NCBI GenBank assembly: GCA_026005035.1
Contig: BPKH01000007.1
Coordinates: 62,001-126,000 of the forward strand
Length of the DNA stretch: 64,000 bases
Reading direction: 5' to 3'
Source: Porticoccaceae bacterium
Lineage (GTDB): Bacteria; Pseudomonadota; Gammaproteobacteria; Pseudomonadales; Porticoccaceae
Shown: in pieces, positions 38,941 through 48,676 of the stretch
Position numbering within the stretch: the first letter of the stretch is position 1
Layout of the letters: each line of letters opens with the position of its first letter
The notes under the pieces: model-generated
Told to the model about the DNA's origin: nothing
The model's input: the letters and a program-made list of their open reading frames with translations, nothing else
Databases searched by the model: none
Made by a program: the position numbers and the translations under genes

Positions 38941-40779
38941 CTACGCCATGTCCGGATAGGGGTTGGGCAGGTCGAGGGGCACCGCCTGTCCGAAGCCGGG
39001 CACCCGCAGCGCCTCGCGGCTGATCTCCAGGGTCTCGTCGTCGAGGGCACCCTCGCCGAAGCGGTAGATGACGTGCAGCCGCCCCCGGTCCGCTTCCGCC
39101 TCGTAGGCGGCCCGCGCCTCCTCCACCGCCTCCCGCCGCCGCAGGTAGGCGGTCCACTGGGGGCGGTGGCGGCGGGCCAGCATCGCCTCGGCGAGGGAGG
39201 GGGAGAGGAGCAGACCGGTGGCGTTGTTGCCGCCGAACCCCTTGGCGTTGATGAAGCAGGCGGCCAACTGATCGGGATCGACGGCGAGATCGGCGAGGGG
39301 AATGGTGAGGCGCTCGGCGTGGACGTCGGGGGCGATGGCGGTGCCCGTCTTGATGCCGGGGATGAGGCCGTGGCGCATGGCGCCGATGGCGGCGACCAGC
39401 TGGTCGCCGCTCGCCGAGGCCATGCTGTGGCCCACGTAGGCCTTGACGGCGCACACCGGCCAGTCGCGGATGTCGAACACCCGCGCCAGGCGGTCGAAGA
39501 TGAGCGACTCGGTGACCCGATTCTGGGGGGTGGAGGAGCCGTGGGCCATGATCCAGGAGCGGTGCCTCAACCCCTCCTCGCCGAGGATCGCCCGGGCCAG
39601 CGCCATGGCCTTGGCGAAGGTGAGGAAGTTGCCGGGTCCGGGGCTCGAAATGGACCTCTTGATGCCGTCGGCGTCGACGAACACACCCGGCACCGCGCCG
39701 TGGATGGTCGCGCCGAGCTCCACCGCCAGGGCGTCGTCCATGAGCACCAGGTACTGGGCCGACTCGCCCATCACGAAGCCGCCGTTTTCGCAGAAGGGCC
39801 GGCTGTAGCGCCGCGGGTCGGGATCGGCCCCCCCGTCCACCCGGCGCATGCTCTCCTCGGTGGCCAGGGCGCTCATGGCCATGAACCCTTCCAGGTTTTC
39901 CAGGGTGATGGGCGCCTCGGCGCTGCCCACCACCGCCACCCGCCGCCGCCCCGCCTGGATGTCGCGCACCGCGGCGTGGAGGTTGTAGAGAAAACTGGCG
40001 CAGGCGCCGGCCACCGCCTCGGTGTGGCCCACATTGCCGAGCACGTAGGCGTTGACGAAGTCGGCGGGCATGCTGGTCAGCGCCAGGGGGACCTGCTTGC
40101 TGGTGGGGCGCTCGCCGAGCCAGCGGGCGCGCAGCACTCCGCCCCATCCCTCTTCCTGCAGCTGGCCGAGACAGCTCGTGGCGTAGACGCCGATCTCGTC
40201 CGGGCGCAGGCGGGCGCAGATCAGCTCCCAGGGGATGCCCAGGGCGTTGACGGCGTCCGAGGCGCCGGTGACGGCGAGCTTGAGTCCCCGCGGTTGCGCC
40301 CGGGAGGGGTAGTGGGCGCCGGGATCGAACCCGCGGGGCAACTGGGCGGCGGCCTTGACCGGAAAGGGGCGGCGATCGGGCAGGTAGAGGGTCGCCTTCC
40401 CGCCGGCGACGGTCACCTCCACGGTGCCGTCGCCGCAATCCGTCACCGTCCACTCGGGCGGCAGTTCTTCGGGCAATTGGCGCCGGCGCAGGCGAAAGCG
40501 ACCGGGCGCGAGCCACTCCAGATCGAGGCGGGCGTTACAGGGGGCGCCTTGGGGATCGAACACCCAGGGCTCGATGGCCCGCACCAGGGTCCCCTCCACC
40601 ACCGTGCGTTCCCAGTCGGGACCCGCCGCCGACATCAGCGCGGCGAGTCCCGCCAGGGTGCGGGCCCTTTGCTTCTCGTCCAAGGACTCGAGCACCATGC
40701 GGCGGTAAGCCTGGTCGAAGGAGCTGCGACCGGCGGCGTTGTAGCCGCCGTAGCTGACGATCACGGGCAGCGCGGTCAT
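38941..40779 (-). CDS. fabY: beta-ketoacyl-ACP synthase, FabY-like
   Basis: A 612-residue condensing enzyme. The start LPVIVSYGGYNAAGRSSFDQAYRRMVLES matches FabY, the acetyl-CoA-dependent initiator ketosynthase of Pseudomonas that replaces FabH/FabB in part. The catalytic Cys lies in GHTEAVAGACASFLYNLHAA, the first His in WIMAHGSSTPQN, and the second in AVKAYVGHSMASASGDQ. The protein is longer than FabF-type enzymes (about 410 residues) because of an N-terminal extension of 200 residues. It is alone on its strand and divergent from a GlxA/AraC-type regulator. Confidence 0.87.
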   Translation of the reverse strand: MTALPVIVSYGGYNAAGRSSFDQAYRRMVLESLDEKQRARTLAGLAALMSAAGPDWERTVVEGTLVRAIEPWVFDPQGAPCNARLDLEWLAPGRFRLRRRQLPEELPPEWTVTDCGDGTVEVTVAGGKATLYLPDRRPFPVKAAAQLPRGFDPGAHYPSRAQPRGLKLAVTGASDAVNALGIPWELICARLRPDEIGVYATSCLGQLQEEGWGGVLRARWLGERPTSKQVPLALTSMPADFVNAYVLGNVGHTEAVAGACASFLYNLHAAVRDIQAGRRRVAVVGSAEAPITLENLEGFMAMSALATEESMRRVDGGADPDPRRYSRPFCENGGFVMGESAQYLVLMDDALAVELGATIHGAVPGVFVDADGIKRSISSPGPGNFLTFAKAMALARAILGEEGLRHRSWIMAHGSSTPQNRVTESLIFDRLARVFDIRDWPVCAVKAYVGHSMASASGDQLVAAIGAMRHGLIPGIKTGTAIAPDVHAERLTIPLADLAVDPDQLAACFINAKGFGGNNATGLLLSPSLAEAMLARRHRPQWTAYLRRREAVEEARAAYEAEADRGRLHVIYRFGEGALDDETLEISREALRVPGFGQAVPLDLPNPYPDMA

Positions 40780-40833
40780 GGAGGGTCCGGTGGTCTCGGT
40801 TGCCCGCAAGTCTAGGGGGCGCGCATCCCCAGC

Positions 40834-40843
40834 AAATGCATTT
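40834..40843. promoter_or_regulatory. AAATGCATTT palindrome between fabY and the AraC regulator
   Basis: A perfect 10-bp palindrome in the AT-rich half of the 92-nt divergent gap. On the minus strand TTTACA followed by a 17-base spacer brings this palindrome to the -10 position of fabY, so a bound protein could block fabY transcription. It could also be chance in AT-rich text; no known operator is claimed. Confidence 0.3.
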
Positions 40844-40871
40844 CTTGGACATATTTTTGTAAAATTGAGCC

Positions 40872-41972
40872 ATGAGGACCGCTTCGGACCCCGACTCTTT
40901 CCCGTCCCGGCGCGTGGGCATCGTCCTTGCCGACAACGTGCTCTCCACCAGCGCCACCCTCCCCTACGAGATGATGGCCACCGCCGCCGCCACCGCCCGC
41001 GCCCTCGGCGCCCGGGAGCCCCGCTTGGAGCTGCGCTATCTCAGCGTCGACGGCGCCCCCGTGACCTCCGCCTCCGGGTTGGTGTTGGCCGCCGACTGCG
41101 CCCTGGCGGAGAGCGGCCGCCTCGACCTGGTCCACCTGCCGGGCCAGTGGCGCAACCCCCGCCGCGCCGTGCGCGCCGCCGCCGCCCGCTTGAGCCCCTG
41201 GCTGCGGGATCAGTACCGGGCAGGGGCCATCCTCACCGCCGTGGGCACCGGGGTGTGTTTCGTCGCCGAGTCGGGACTCCTGGACGGCAAGGCGGCCACC
41301 ACCCACTGGCACTGGTTCGACGCCTTTCAGCGCGACTATCCCCAGGTGCAGTTGAAGCGCCAGTACTTCATCACCCAGGCGGGCAACCTCTACTGTGCGG
41401 CGAGCGTCAACGCCCTCGCCGAGCTGATGGTGCACATCATCTACCTGTGGTACGGGCGGGCGGTGGCCAACAACGTGGAGCGCAACTTCTTCCACGAGAT
41501 TCGCGGCGAATTCGAGCCGCGCCGCTACCTGGCCGGGCAGGTGGAGCATCTGCCCGACGAGGTGATCCTGCAGGCCAAGATCTGGCTGGAAGACAACTTT
41601 GCCCGCCGCTTGTCGGTGCCCGCCCTGGCCGCGCAGTTCGGCATGAGTCGGCGGACCTTCGATCGCCGCTTTCGCCAGGCCCTCGGCACCACGCCCGCCG
41701 CCTACCTCCGCCAGTTGCGGCTGCGCCACGCGCGGGAGCTCCTCCAGGCGAGCGACCTCACCGTGGCCGAGGTGGCGGAGCTGTGCGGCTTCCAGGACGC
41801 GGCCCACCTGGCCCGCGCCTTCGCCGCCCAGTACCGGGTGACCCCGGGGAAGTACCGGGAGACGGTGCGGGGCAAACTCTTTTCCCGCGCCGGGGCGGTC
41901 AAGCCAGGCGCAGGGCGAGTGCCGTCACCAGGCTCCACAGCGTCCAGTGGAGCCAAACCACCAGGGGCGTGA
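40872..41972 (+). CDS. GlxA family regulator (DJ-1/PfpI plus AraC helix-turn-helix)
   Basis: A 366-residue regulator. Residues about 15-185 form a DJ-1/PfpI-like domain (RVGIVLADNVLSTSATLPYEMM, GAILTAVGTGVCFVAESGLLDGKAATTHWHW), in which the nucleophilic Cys position is occupied by Thr-Gly-Val-Cys. Residues about 235-335 form the AraC DNA-binding domain (LSVPALAAQFGMSRRTFDRRFRQALGTTPAAYLRQLRLRHARELL, VAELCGFQDAAHLARAFAAQY). It is divergent from fabY and a likely regulator of it. Its last 30 residues overlap the next gene on the other strand, and the C-terminal tail GAVKPGAGRVPSPGST looks unconserved. Confidence 0.88.
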   Translation: MRTASDPDSFPSRRVGIVLADNVLSTSATLPYEMMATAAATARALGAREPRLELRYLSVDGAPVTSASGLVLAADCALAESGRLDLVHLPGQWRNPRRAVRAAAARLSPWLRDQYRAGAILTAVGTGVCFVAESGLLDGKAATTHWHWFDAFQRDYPQVQLKRQYFITQAGNLYCAASVNALAELMVHIIYLWYGRAVANNVERNFFHEIRGEFEPRRYLAGQVEHLPDEVILQAKIWLEDNFARRLSVPALAAQFGMSRRTFDRRFRQALGTTPAAYLRQLRLRHARELLQASDLTVAEVAELCGFQDAAHLARAFAAQYRVTPGKYRETVRGKLFSRAGAVKPGAGRVPSPGSTASSGAKPPGA

Positions 41973-42282
41973 GCAGGCCCAGCTCGAGGCCGGCGAACCC
42001 CTGGTGGAGCTCGAAGGGGTAGACCACCGCCAGGTCCACCGCGGCGGGCAGGAAGGAGAGCAGCAGGGCGCGGCCGAGGGTCGGCCGGCCGGTAAGGAGG
42101 AAGGCGAGCCCCGCCAGGCCACCCCAGACCAGCCGCGGGTAGAGCCACCAGGGGGCGAGGGAGGGCGCCAGGGCCACCCCCAGGGACTGGTGGACGCCGT
42201 GGCGGCCGGCGAGCCAAAGGGAGAGGCACATGGCGAGGGCGCCGAGGGAGCCGGCGCCGTAGCAGGCCAGGGCGGTGCGCAT
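41899..42282 (-). CDS. Small integral membrane protein of unknown function
   Basis: A 127-residue protein with four hydrophobic helices: ACYGAGSLGALAMCLSLWL, LVWGGLAGLAFLLTG, LLSFLPAAVDLAVVYPFELHQG and LTPLVVWLHWTLWSLVTALAL. No family is recognised. It is followed by pdxH upstream on the same strand (16 nt) and overlaps the end of the AraC gene by 74 nt, more than normal, so one of the two C-termini may be wrong. Confidence 0.6.
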   Translation of the reverse strand: MRTALACYGAGSLGALAMCLSLWLAGRHGVHQSLGVALAPSLAPWWLYPRLVWGGLAGLAFLLTGRPTLGRALLLSFLPAAVDLAVVYPFELHQGFAGLELGLLTPLVVWLHWTLWSLVTALALRLA

Positions 42283-42298
42283 CGCGATCCCTCCTCGT

Positions 42299-42934
42299 TC
42301 AGGGAGCCAGGCGGTCGATCTGCCAGCCGCCGTCCACCCGCTGGTAGCGGAAGCGGTCGTGCAGGCGGTGCTCACCCCCCTGCCAGAATTCGAACTCCCG
42401 CGCCACCACCCGAAAGCCGCCCCAGAAGTCGGGCATCGGGATCTGGCCGGCGCGAAACCGCTCCCGCATGCGCGCGAAGGTCGCCTCGAGCAGGGCCCGC
42501 GACGGCAGCGGCCGGCTTTGCGGAGAGGCCCAGGCGGCGAGCTGGCTCTCCCGTGGCCGGCTGAGGAAATAGCGCAGGGCCTCGGCGCTGGAGATCCGCT
42601 CGGCGGTGCCGCCGACGATCACCTGGCGGTCCAGGTGGAGCCAGGGGAAGAGCAGCGACACCTGGGGGTTGTGGGCGATCTCCCGGGCCTTGCGGCTGCC
42701 CAGGTTGGTGTAGAAGACGAAACCCCTCTCGTCGAAGTGCTTGAGCAGCACGATCCGCTGCCAGGGCCGACCCCTTTCGTCCACCGTGGCCAGACACATG
42801 GCGGTGGGGTCGGGGGCGCCGGAGGCGAGGGCCTCGTCCAGCCAGCGGCGGAACTGGACGAAGGGCGAGGCGTCCAGGTCGGCGCGCCGCAGTCGCCCGC
42901 GCCGGTACTCCCGCCGTTGCTCCGAGAGATCCAT
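42299..42934 (-). CDS. pdxH: pyridoxamine/pyridoxine 5'-phosphate oxidase
   Basis: A 211-residue FMN enzyme that converts PNP or PMP to PLP. It has the typical SEQRREYRRGRLRRADLDASPFVQF start, ATVDERGRPWQRIVLLKHFDERGFVFYTN, SLLFPWLHLDRQV, SAWASPQS-like text (LAAWASPQSRPL), PDFWGGFRVVAREFEFWQGGEHRLHDRFRY and DGGWQIDRLAP. Length is standard. It may work with the Epd-like enzyme at 14655-15680 in the deoxyxylulose-phosphate-dependent B6 pathway; other pdx genes are elsewhere. Confidence 0.95.
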   Translation of the reverse strand: MDLSEQRREYRRGRLRRADLDASPFVQFRRWLDEALASGAPDPTAMCLATVDERGRPWQRIVLLKHFDERGFVFYTNLGSRKAREIAHNPQVSLLFPWLHLDRQVIVGGTAERISSAEALRYFLSRPRESQLAAWASPQSRPLPSRALLEATFARMRERFRAGQIPMPDFWGGFRVVAREFEFWQGGEHRLHDRFRYQRVDGGWQIDRLAP

Positions 42935-43076
42935 GCCGCCTCCTCCCCGTTCGGCCGGCCATCATAGCGAAGCGCCCTTGCCTTGGCCAAAGGGGTTCCT
43001 ACAATCGGTAAGCCGACGGGAGAAGCGGGTGGACGATCAGGGGGGAAAGGGCGGCCCGCCCGCGGGGCGCGGAGCC

Positions 43077-45608
43077 ATGCCGCCGCGGCGGGGCTTGGGG
43101 ATCGCTAGCAAGCTGGCCCTGGTGGCGGCGTTGCCGGTGGCGCTGGCCGCGGGCGCCCTCGCCTGGCACACCCTGACGGCGAGCAAGGCGCGCTTCGTCG
43201 CCTGGCAGGAGGCCGAGGCGGAGGCCCTGGCCGCCCAGCTCGCCGCCGCCGCGGCACCGCTCCTCGCGGAGGGGCGCCCCGAACGCCTCCGGCCATTGGT
43301 GGAGACGGCGGCGAGCCTGCCGGGAGTGGCGGCGGTGCGGGTGCGGGCGCTCGACGGGGGCCTCCTCGCCGCCCATCCACCCCCTGCGCTGACCGCCGGG
43401 CCGCCGCCGGCGCGGTCCTTCCATCGCGCCGCCGTGGCGGGGCCCGAGGGGCCGGTGGGCGAGGTCGAGGTGGCGATCTCCCCCGAGCCGCCCCCGTCCC
43501 TCCGCGACCTCCTGCTGGCGGACCTGCTCATCGCGGTGGCCTTTCTGGTGGTGGCGGCGGCGTGCGGCCTGGGGCTCGCCGCGCGGCTCGCCGCCCGGCT
43601 GCGGGCGATGGCGGTGGCGGTGGGAGAACTGGCCCGGGGCAACCTCGAGGCGCGGGTCGAGCCGCGGGGCGCCGACGAACTCACCGTGCTCGCCAACGCC
43701 CTCAACCACCTGGCCCAGGTAATGGCGGAGGAGCGGCGCGACTGGGAACGGCGGCTGGCCCGCGCCACTGCCCAGCTGCGCACCGCCCTGGAAGAACTGG
43801 ACGCCAAGGGCCGCGCCCTCGAGGAGGCGCGTCGCCAAGCGGCGCAGGCCGACAACGCCAAGCGCGAATTCCTGGCCCACATGAGCCATGAGTTGCGTAC
43901 CCCGCTTACCGCCATTCGGGGCTTCGTGAGCCTGCTCGCCGAAGCGGGCCTGGGCGCCCACGAGCGGCGCTACTGCGAGGTAATCCGCCAGGCGGCCGAC
44001 CAGCTCCTCGCCCTGATCGACGACATCCTGGACGCCACCCGCCTCCAAGCGGGGGCAGTGATCCTGGAGGAAGCGCCCTTCCACCTCGCCGAAGCGGTCG
44101 ACACGCCCCTTGCACTCATGGCGCCCGCCGCCTACGAAAAGGGCCTCGAACTGGTGCTCGACTGTTCTCCCGGGGTCCCCGCGCGGCTGGTGGGCGACTG
44201 CCTGCGGGTCCGCCAGATTCTTTACAACCTGCTGTCGAACGCCATCAAGTTCACCCCCGCCGGCCTGGTGGCGGTGGCGGTGGACGTGCGCCCGCGGGAG
44301 CCGGGCGGCCTGTGGTTGATCCTGCGCGTCCGGGACACGGGGATCGGCATCCCCGAGCGGGATCAGGCGCGGCTCTTCCAGCCCTTCCGGCAACTGGACG
44401 GCAGCATCGCCCGGCGCTTCGGGGGCACCGGGCTCGGCCTGTACATCGTCCGGCGGCTGGTGGAGCTGATGGGCGGTACCCTCAGCCTGGACAGCGCCCC
44501 GGGCCGGGGCAGTTGCTTCGCGGTGGAGTTGCCCCTGCGGGCTGCGGAAGAGGCAAAGCCCCCTCCTCGCGCCGCCCGGGTGGTGGTGGTGGATAGGTGC
44601 CTGGAGGGCGCCGCGGCCCTGGAGCGGCGCTTGTTGCGCTACGCCGAGGTGGTGGAATCGGCGAGCGGTGCCGCCGAACTCGACGCATCCGAAGTACCCG
44701 CCGACTTCGCCTTCTGCGCCATGCCCGCCGCCGTGGACGCCGCGACCTTCGGCGCCGAGCTCGCCGACATTGCCCGGCGGGCCGCCCGACTGGTGGTGCT
44801 GGTCCCCCCCACGGCGGCCCATCGCGCCCTCTGGGAGGAGCTCTGCGGCGCCTTGCCGGGCGCGGTGCGGCTGGACAAGCCGCCGCCGGTGGCCGCCCTG
44901 GAGGAGCTCTTCGCCGGGTCGGCGCAGACCCCGGCGGAGCGGCGCGTGGGCGGTCGGGTGCTGGTGGCGGAGGACAACGACTTCACGCGCCAGCTGTTGG
45001 AGATCCAGCTCGCCCGCTTGGGCCTGGCGGCGGAGGTGGTGGCGGACGGGCGGCAGCTATTGGCGCGGGCCGCCGAGGAGCCCTTCGACCTGGTGATCCT
45101 GGACCTGCACATGCCCGGCCTGAGCGGCCTGGAGACGCTGCGGGCGCTGCGCGCCGGGGGCGGCCCCAACCGCTCCACGCCGGTGGTGGTGTTGACCGCC
45201 GATGTCGCGCGCAACGAGGAGCGGGCGCTCTTCGCCGCCGGCGCCGCGGACCTCCTCTTCAAGCCGGTGGACGAGGCGCGCCTGCTCGCCTGTCTGCGCC
45301 GCCATCTGCCGGCGGTGCGCGCCGGCGCGCCGGGGCCAGCGGCCCTGGAGGTGCACCGCGAGGCGTTCGCCCGCGAGGTGGAGCGGCTCGCCCGATGCGC
45401 CCGCGGCGCCTTCGCCGGCGGCGATCGGACGGGCCTGCGGGAGGCGGTGCACCAGCTCCTCGGCATTGCCGGGGTCTTTCGCGCGGCCTCTCTCGCGCGA
45501 GCGGTGCGCGCCCTCCACGCCGCCCTTGCCAGCGGCGCGCCGGAGCGGGTGGAAGCGGCCCTGGCGACTCTGGACGAAGAGGTGGCGGAGTTATTCGCAG
45601 GAAACTGA
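43077..45608 (+). CDS. BarA-like hybrid sensor histidine kinase
   Basis: An 843-residue hybrid kinase. A membrane helix near residue 15, a periplasmic stretch of about 120 residues, a second helix near 165 and a HAMP domain lead to the dimerisation helix with FLAHMSHELRTPL (phospho-His), the ATPase boxes NLLSNAIKF, RDTGIGIPERD and FGGTGLGLYIVRRL. A degenerate receiver follows, then a true one with VILDLHMPGLSGLETLRALR and a Lys in LFKPVDEARL. The C-terminus is an HPt domain (VHQLLGIAGVFRA). It resembles BarA/GacS, acting through UvrY/GacA. A GTG at 43029 with a better ribosome site would add 16 residues; the ATG fits the membrane helix. Confidence 0.88.
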   Translation: MPPRRGLGIASKLALVAALPVALAAGALAWHTLTASKARFVAWQEAEAEALAAQLAAAAAPLLAEGRPERLRPLVETAASLPGVAAVRVRALDGGLLAAHPPPALTAGPPPARSFHRAAVAGPEGPVGEVEVAISPEPPPSLRDLLLADLLIAVAFLVVAAACGLGLAARLAARLRAMAVAVGELARGNLEARVEPRGADELTVLANALNHLAQVMAEERRDWERRLARATAQLRTALEELDAKGRALEEARRQAAQADNAKREFLAHMSHELRTPLTAIRGFVSLLAEAGLGAHERRYCEVIRQAADQLLALIDDILDATRLQAGAVILEEAPFHLAEAVDTPLALMAPAAYEKGLELVLDCSPGVPARLVGDCLRVRQILYNLLSNAIKFTPAGLVAVAVDVRPREPGGLWLILRVRDTGIGIPERDQARLFQPFRQLDGSIARRFGGTGLGLYIVRRLVELMGGTLSLDSAPGRGSCFAVELPLRAAEEAKPPPRAARVVVVDRCLEGAAALERRLLRYAEVVESASGAAELDASEVPADFAFCAMPAAVDAATFGAELADIARRAARLVVLVPPTAAHRALWEELCGALPGAVRLDKPPPVAALEELFAGSAQTPAERRVGGRVLVAEDNDFTRQLLEIQLARLGLAAEVVADGRQLLARAAEEPFDLVILDLHMPGLSGLETLRALRAGGGPNRSTPVVVLTADVARNEERALFAAGAADLLFKPVDEARLLACLRRHLPAVRAGAPGPAALEVHREAFAREVERLARCARGAFAGGDRTGLREAVHQLLGIAGVFRAASLARAVRALHAALASGAPERVEAALATLDEEVAELFAGN

Positions 45609-45612
45609 GAGC

Positions 45613-46782
45613 TCAGAGCAGCCGCACGCGGATCACCCCCTCGGTGGCGCGGATGCGCGCCAGGGTCTCCTCGCTCGGCCGCTCCTCGACGTCGACGATG
45701 TTGTAGGCGATGGCGTCGCGGCTCTTGTTGACCAGGTCGATGACGTTGTTGTTGCTCGCCGACAGGAGGGCCAGCACGTTGCTCAGCACCTTGGGGACGT
45801 TGGCGTTGCTGAAGGTGAGCCGGTGGCCGCCGGCGCGGGCCATGGCGGTGGGGGGAAAGTTGACGGAGTTGCGGATGTTGCCGTTCTCGAGGAAGTCGAT
45901 CAGCTGCTCGGCGGCCATCACCGCGCAGTTCTCCTCCGCCTCGCGGGTGCTGGCGCCGATGTGGGGCATGAGGAGCACGTTGCGCCGGCCGATCAGCTCG
46001 GGGCGGGGGAAGTCGGACACGTAGCCGCCCAGTCGGCCGTTGTCCAGCGCCTCGATCAGCGCCTCCACGTCCACCACCTCCTCCCGGGCGAAGTTGAGGA
46101 GCTTGGCACCTGGCTTGATCTGGGCCAGGGTCTCGCGGTTGATGAGGTGGCGGGTGGCGGCGGTGGCCGGCACGTGGAGGGTGACGTAGTCGGACTGGGC
46201 GAGGAGCGCGGTGAGACTGTCCATCTTGCGCACCCGGCTCGACAGCCGCCAGGCCGCCTCCACCGAGATGGCCGGATCGTAGCCGAGCACTTCCATCCCC
46301 AAATCCAAGGCCAGGTTGGCCACCAGGGAGCCGATGGCGCCGAGCCCCACCACCCCCAGCGTCTTGCCGGCCAGTTCCGAGCCGGCGAAGCGCTTCTTCT
46401 CCTTTTCCACCAGGCGCGACAGCTCGGCGGCGTCCCGCAGGTGGCCCAGGGACTGGACGTAGCTCATGCCGCCGAAAATATCGCGTGCGCTCAGGAACAG
46501 GGCCGCTGCCACCAGCTCCTTGACGGCGTTGGCGTTGGCCCCCGGGGTGTTGAACACCACGATGCCGCGCTCGGTGCACGCCTCCACCGGGATGTTGTTG
46601 ACCCCCGCGCCCGCCCGCGCCACCGCCAGCACCGTCGCCGGCAGCGGCTCGCCGTGCAGCTTGTGGCTGCGCAGCAGGATGGCGTCGGGATCGGCGACGT
46701 CGGGCCCCACCCGATAGTGCTCGGCGGGAAAGCGCGCCAGGCCCAGGGGTGAAATGGCGTTGTAGGTGCGGATCTTGAACAT
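45613..46782 (-). CDS. serA: D-3-phosphoglycerate dehydrogenase
   Basis: A 389-residue enzyme for the first step of serine synthesis. The substrate domain FKIRTYNAISPLGLARFP is followed by GAGVNNIPVEACTERGIVVFNTPGANANAVKELV, the NAD loop LGVVGLGAIGSLVANLALDLG, NFAREEVVDVEALIEALDNG and the catalytic MPHIGASTREAEENCA. A short ACT domain ends the protein (LTFSNANVPKVLSNVLALLSASNNNVIDL), suggesting serine feedback. It lies 22 nt after serC on the same strand and is tail to tail with the BarA gene, with 4 nt between the stops. Confidence 0.94.
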   Translation of the reverse strand: MFKIRTYNAISPLGLARFPAEHYRVGPDVADPDAILLRSHKLHGEPLPATVLAVARAGAGVNNIPVEACTERGIVVFNTPGANANAVKELVAAALFLSARDIFGGMSYVQSLGHLRDAAELSRLVEKEKKRFAGSELAGKTLGVVGLGAIGSLVANLALDLGMEVLGYDPAISVEAAWRLSSRVRKMDSLTALLAQSDYVTLHVPATAATRHLINRETLAQIKPGAKLLNFAREEVVDVEALIEALDNGRLGGYVSDFPRPELIGRRNVLLMPHIGASTREAEENCAVMAAEQLIDFLENGNIRNSVNFPPTAMARAGGHRLTFSNANVPKVLSNVLALLSASNNNVIDLVNKSRDAIAYNIVDVEERPSEETLARIRATEGVIRVRLL

Positions 46783-46804
46783 GGCGTCCTCGGAGTCTGC
46801 GGAT

Positions 46805-47926
46805 TCAGGCCGTCCCGCCCACTTCTCGGTAGGCCCAGTCGAGCCAGGGCAGGAGCAATTCCAGGTCGCTGCGCTCCACCGTGGCGCCGCACCAGATGCG
46901 CAGACCGGGCGGCGCGTCGCGGTAGGCGCCGATGTCATAGGCCACACCCTCCGCCTCCAGCAGGGCCACCATCCGCTTCACCTGGGCGGGGTCGAGATCC
47001 ACCGTCAGGCAGACGCTGGTGGTGGAACGGGTGGCGGGGTCGGCGGCCAGGAAGTCCACCCAGGGACGCTCCGCGACGAACTGCTCGAGGAGCGCGAAGT
47101 TGGCCTCGGTGCGCGCGATGGTGGCCGCCACGCCGCCGAGCTCGCGCACCCAGGCCAGGGCGTCGAGGTAGTCGGCCACGCACAGCATGGACGGGGTGTT
47201 GATGGTCTCGCCGCGGAAAATCCCCTCGATCAGTTTGCCGTTTTTGGTCAGGCGGAAGATCTTCGGCAGCGGCCAGGGGGGGGTGTAGGACTCGAGCCGC
47301 GCCACGGCCCGGGGCGAGAGGATCAACATGCCGTGGGCGCCCTCGCCGCCGAGCACCTTCTGCCAGCTGAAGGTGGCCACGTCGAGCTTGTGCCAGGGCA
47401 GCGCCATGGCGAACACCGCCGAGGTGGCGTCGCAGATGGTCAGCCCCTCGCGGTCGTCGGCGATCCAGTCGCCGTCGGGCACGCGCACCCCCGAGGTGGT
47501 GCCGTTCCAGGTGAAGACCAGGTCGGCGGCGGGGTCGGCGAGGGACAGGTCGGGCAGCTTCCCGTAGTCGGCCACGTGGGCCTCCGCCTGGGGCAGCCTG
47601 AGCTGCTTGACCACGTCGGTCACCCAGCCTCGGCCGAAGGACTCCCAGGCGAACACCTGGACCTTGCGCGGTCCCAGCAGGGACCAGAGGGCCATCTCCA
47701 CGGCGCCGGTGTCGGAGGCGGGCACGATCCCCACCCGGTAGTCCGGGGGCAGGCCCAAAAGCTCGGCGGTTTCCGCGCAGGCGCGCCCGAGGAGTTCCCG
47801 TCCCAGGGCGGAGCGGTGGGAGCGGCCGAGGGCGCGCAGGTCGAGGCGGGCGACGTCGTACCCGGGCCGCTTGCGGCAGGGACCCGAGGAAAAATGGGGG
47901 CAAGCCGGCTTGCGCGACGGTTTCAT
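46805..47926 (-). CDS. serC: phosphoserine aminotransferase (Methanosarcina-type)
   Basis: A 373-residue class V PLP aminotransferase converting phosphohydroxypyruvate to phosphoserine. It begins [18 protein letters not shown] and has [88 protein letters not shown] with the PLP Lys in SWQK, and [19 protein letters not shown]. This is the shorter type used by alphaproteobacteria, methanogens and some gammaproteobacteria, not the E. coli type. Paired with serA. Confidence 0.93.
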   Translation of the reverse strand: MKPSRKPACPHFSSGPCRKRPGYDVARLDLRALGRSHRSALGRELLGRACAETAELLGLPPDYRVGIVPASDTGAVEMALWSLLGPRKVQVFAWESFGRGWVTDVVKQLRLPQAEAHVADYGKLPDLSLADPAADLVFTWNGTTSGVRVPDGDWIADDREGLTICDATSAVFAMALPWHKLDVATFSWQKVLGGEGAHGMLILSPRAVARLESYTPPWPLPKIFRLTKNGKLIEGIFRGETINTPSMLCVADYLDALAWVRELGGVAATIARTEANFALLEQFVAERPWVDFLAADPATRSTTSVCLTVDLDPAQVKRMVALLEAEGVAYDIGAYRDAPPGLRIWCGATVERSDLELLLPWLDWAYREVGGTA

Positions 47927-47999
47927 GGGCGCTGCTTTCGGGGGTCGGGCGGGGGCGGCGATTGTACCCCGGGGGCGGGGGGGAGCAAAGCGCCGCCCC

Positions 48000-48656
48000 T
48001 CAAGGCGTTTGGGCGACGCGCTCGCGGCGCGCCCGCTCGATCAGAAAGTCGGCGATCTCGAGCATCCGCTCGTGGCTGCCGGCCATTTCCGCGGCGATGC
48101 GCCAGCGCCCCTCGACGATCAGCTCGGGGGTGCCCTGGATGCGGTAGGCCCGCTGCCGCGCCTCGGCCTGGCGCACCGCCGCCTGCACGGCGAAGGAGTG
48201 GAAGGCGCGGGCGAACGCTTCCCGGCTGACCCCCTGGGCCTCGAACAGGGCGGCGATCTCCTCTTCGCTGGCGAGGCGCTTGCCCTCCACGTTGAGCGCC
48301 CGGAAGGCCGCCGGGTGAATGCGATCCAGGACGCCGAGGGCCCGGGCGGTGTAGTAGATGGCCCCGTGCAGCCGCATCAGGCCGCCCCGATCCCACATGG
48401 CGGGACTGCGCTCGAGCACCACGTCTTCCGGCAGCCTCTCCGCCCAGCGCTCGAGCAGCGGCTCGAAGTGGAAGCAGTGGCCGCAGCCGTACCAGAACAC
48501 CTCGGTGACCTCGATCTTGTCCGGGTGGGCGGTGGGTACCGGTTCCGGGAGCACCTGGTAGTGGACCCCCTCCGCGAAGCGCGGCGGCGGCTCGGCGTTG
48601 CAACCGGCGGCGAGCAAGAAGGCGGCGAAGAAGGCGAGCAGGACGGAGTGGCGCAC
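48000..48656 (-). CDS. dsbA: DsbA-like thiol:disulfide oxidoreductase (lipoprotein)
   Basis: A 218-residue DsbA with a lipoprotein signal: [18 protein letters not shown]. The thioredoxin fold has [13 protein letters not shown] (active site CGHC), an inserted helical domain and the cis-Pro loop [13 protein letters not shown]. Being lipid-anchored is a variant found in several gammaproteobacteria. The GTG start has GAGGAG upstream and begins exactly at the signal peptide; an ATG at 48680 overlapping the cytochrome stop is also in frame. It is the second gene after cytochrome c4, and introduces disulfides in the periplasm, needed for c-type cytochromes among others. Confidence 0.92.
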   Translation of the reverse strand: MRHSVLLAFFAAFLLAAGCNAEPPPRFAEGVHYQVLPEPVPTAHPDKIEVTEVFWYGCGHCFHFEPLLERWAERLPEDVVLERSPAMWDRGGLMRLHGAIYYTARALGVLDRIHPAAFRALNVEGKRLASEEEIAALFEAQGVSREAFARAFHSFAVQAAVRQAEARQRAYRIQGTPELIVEGRWRIAAEMAGSHERMLEIADFLIERARRERVAQTP

Positions 48657-48676
48657 GGGGCTCTCCTCGCGGTCGA

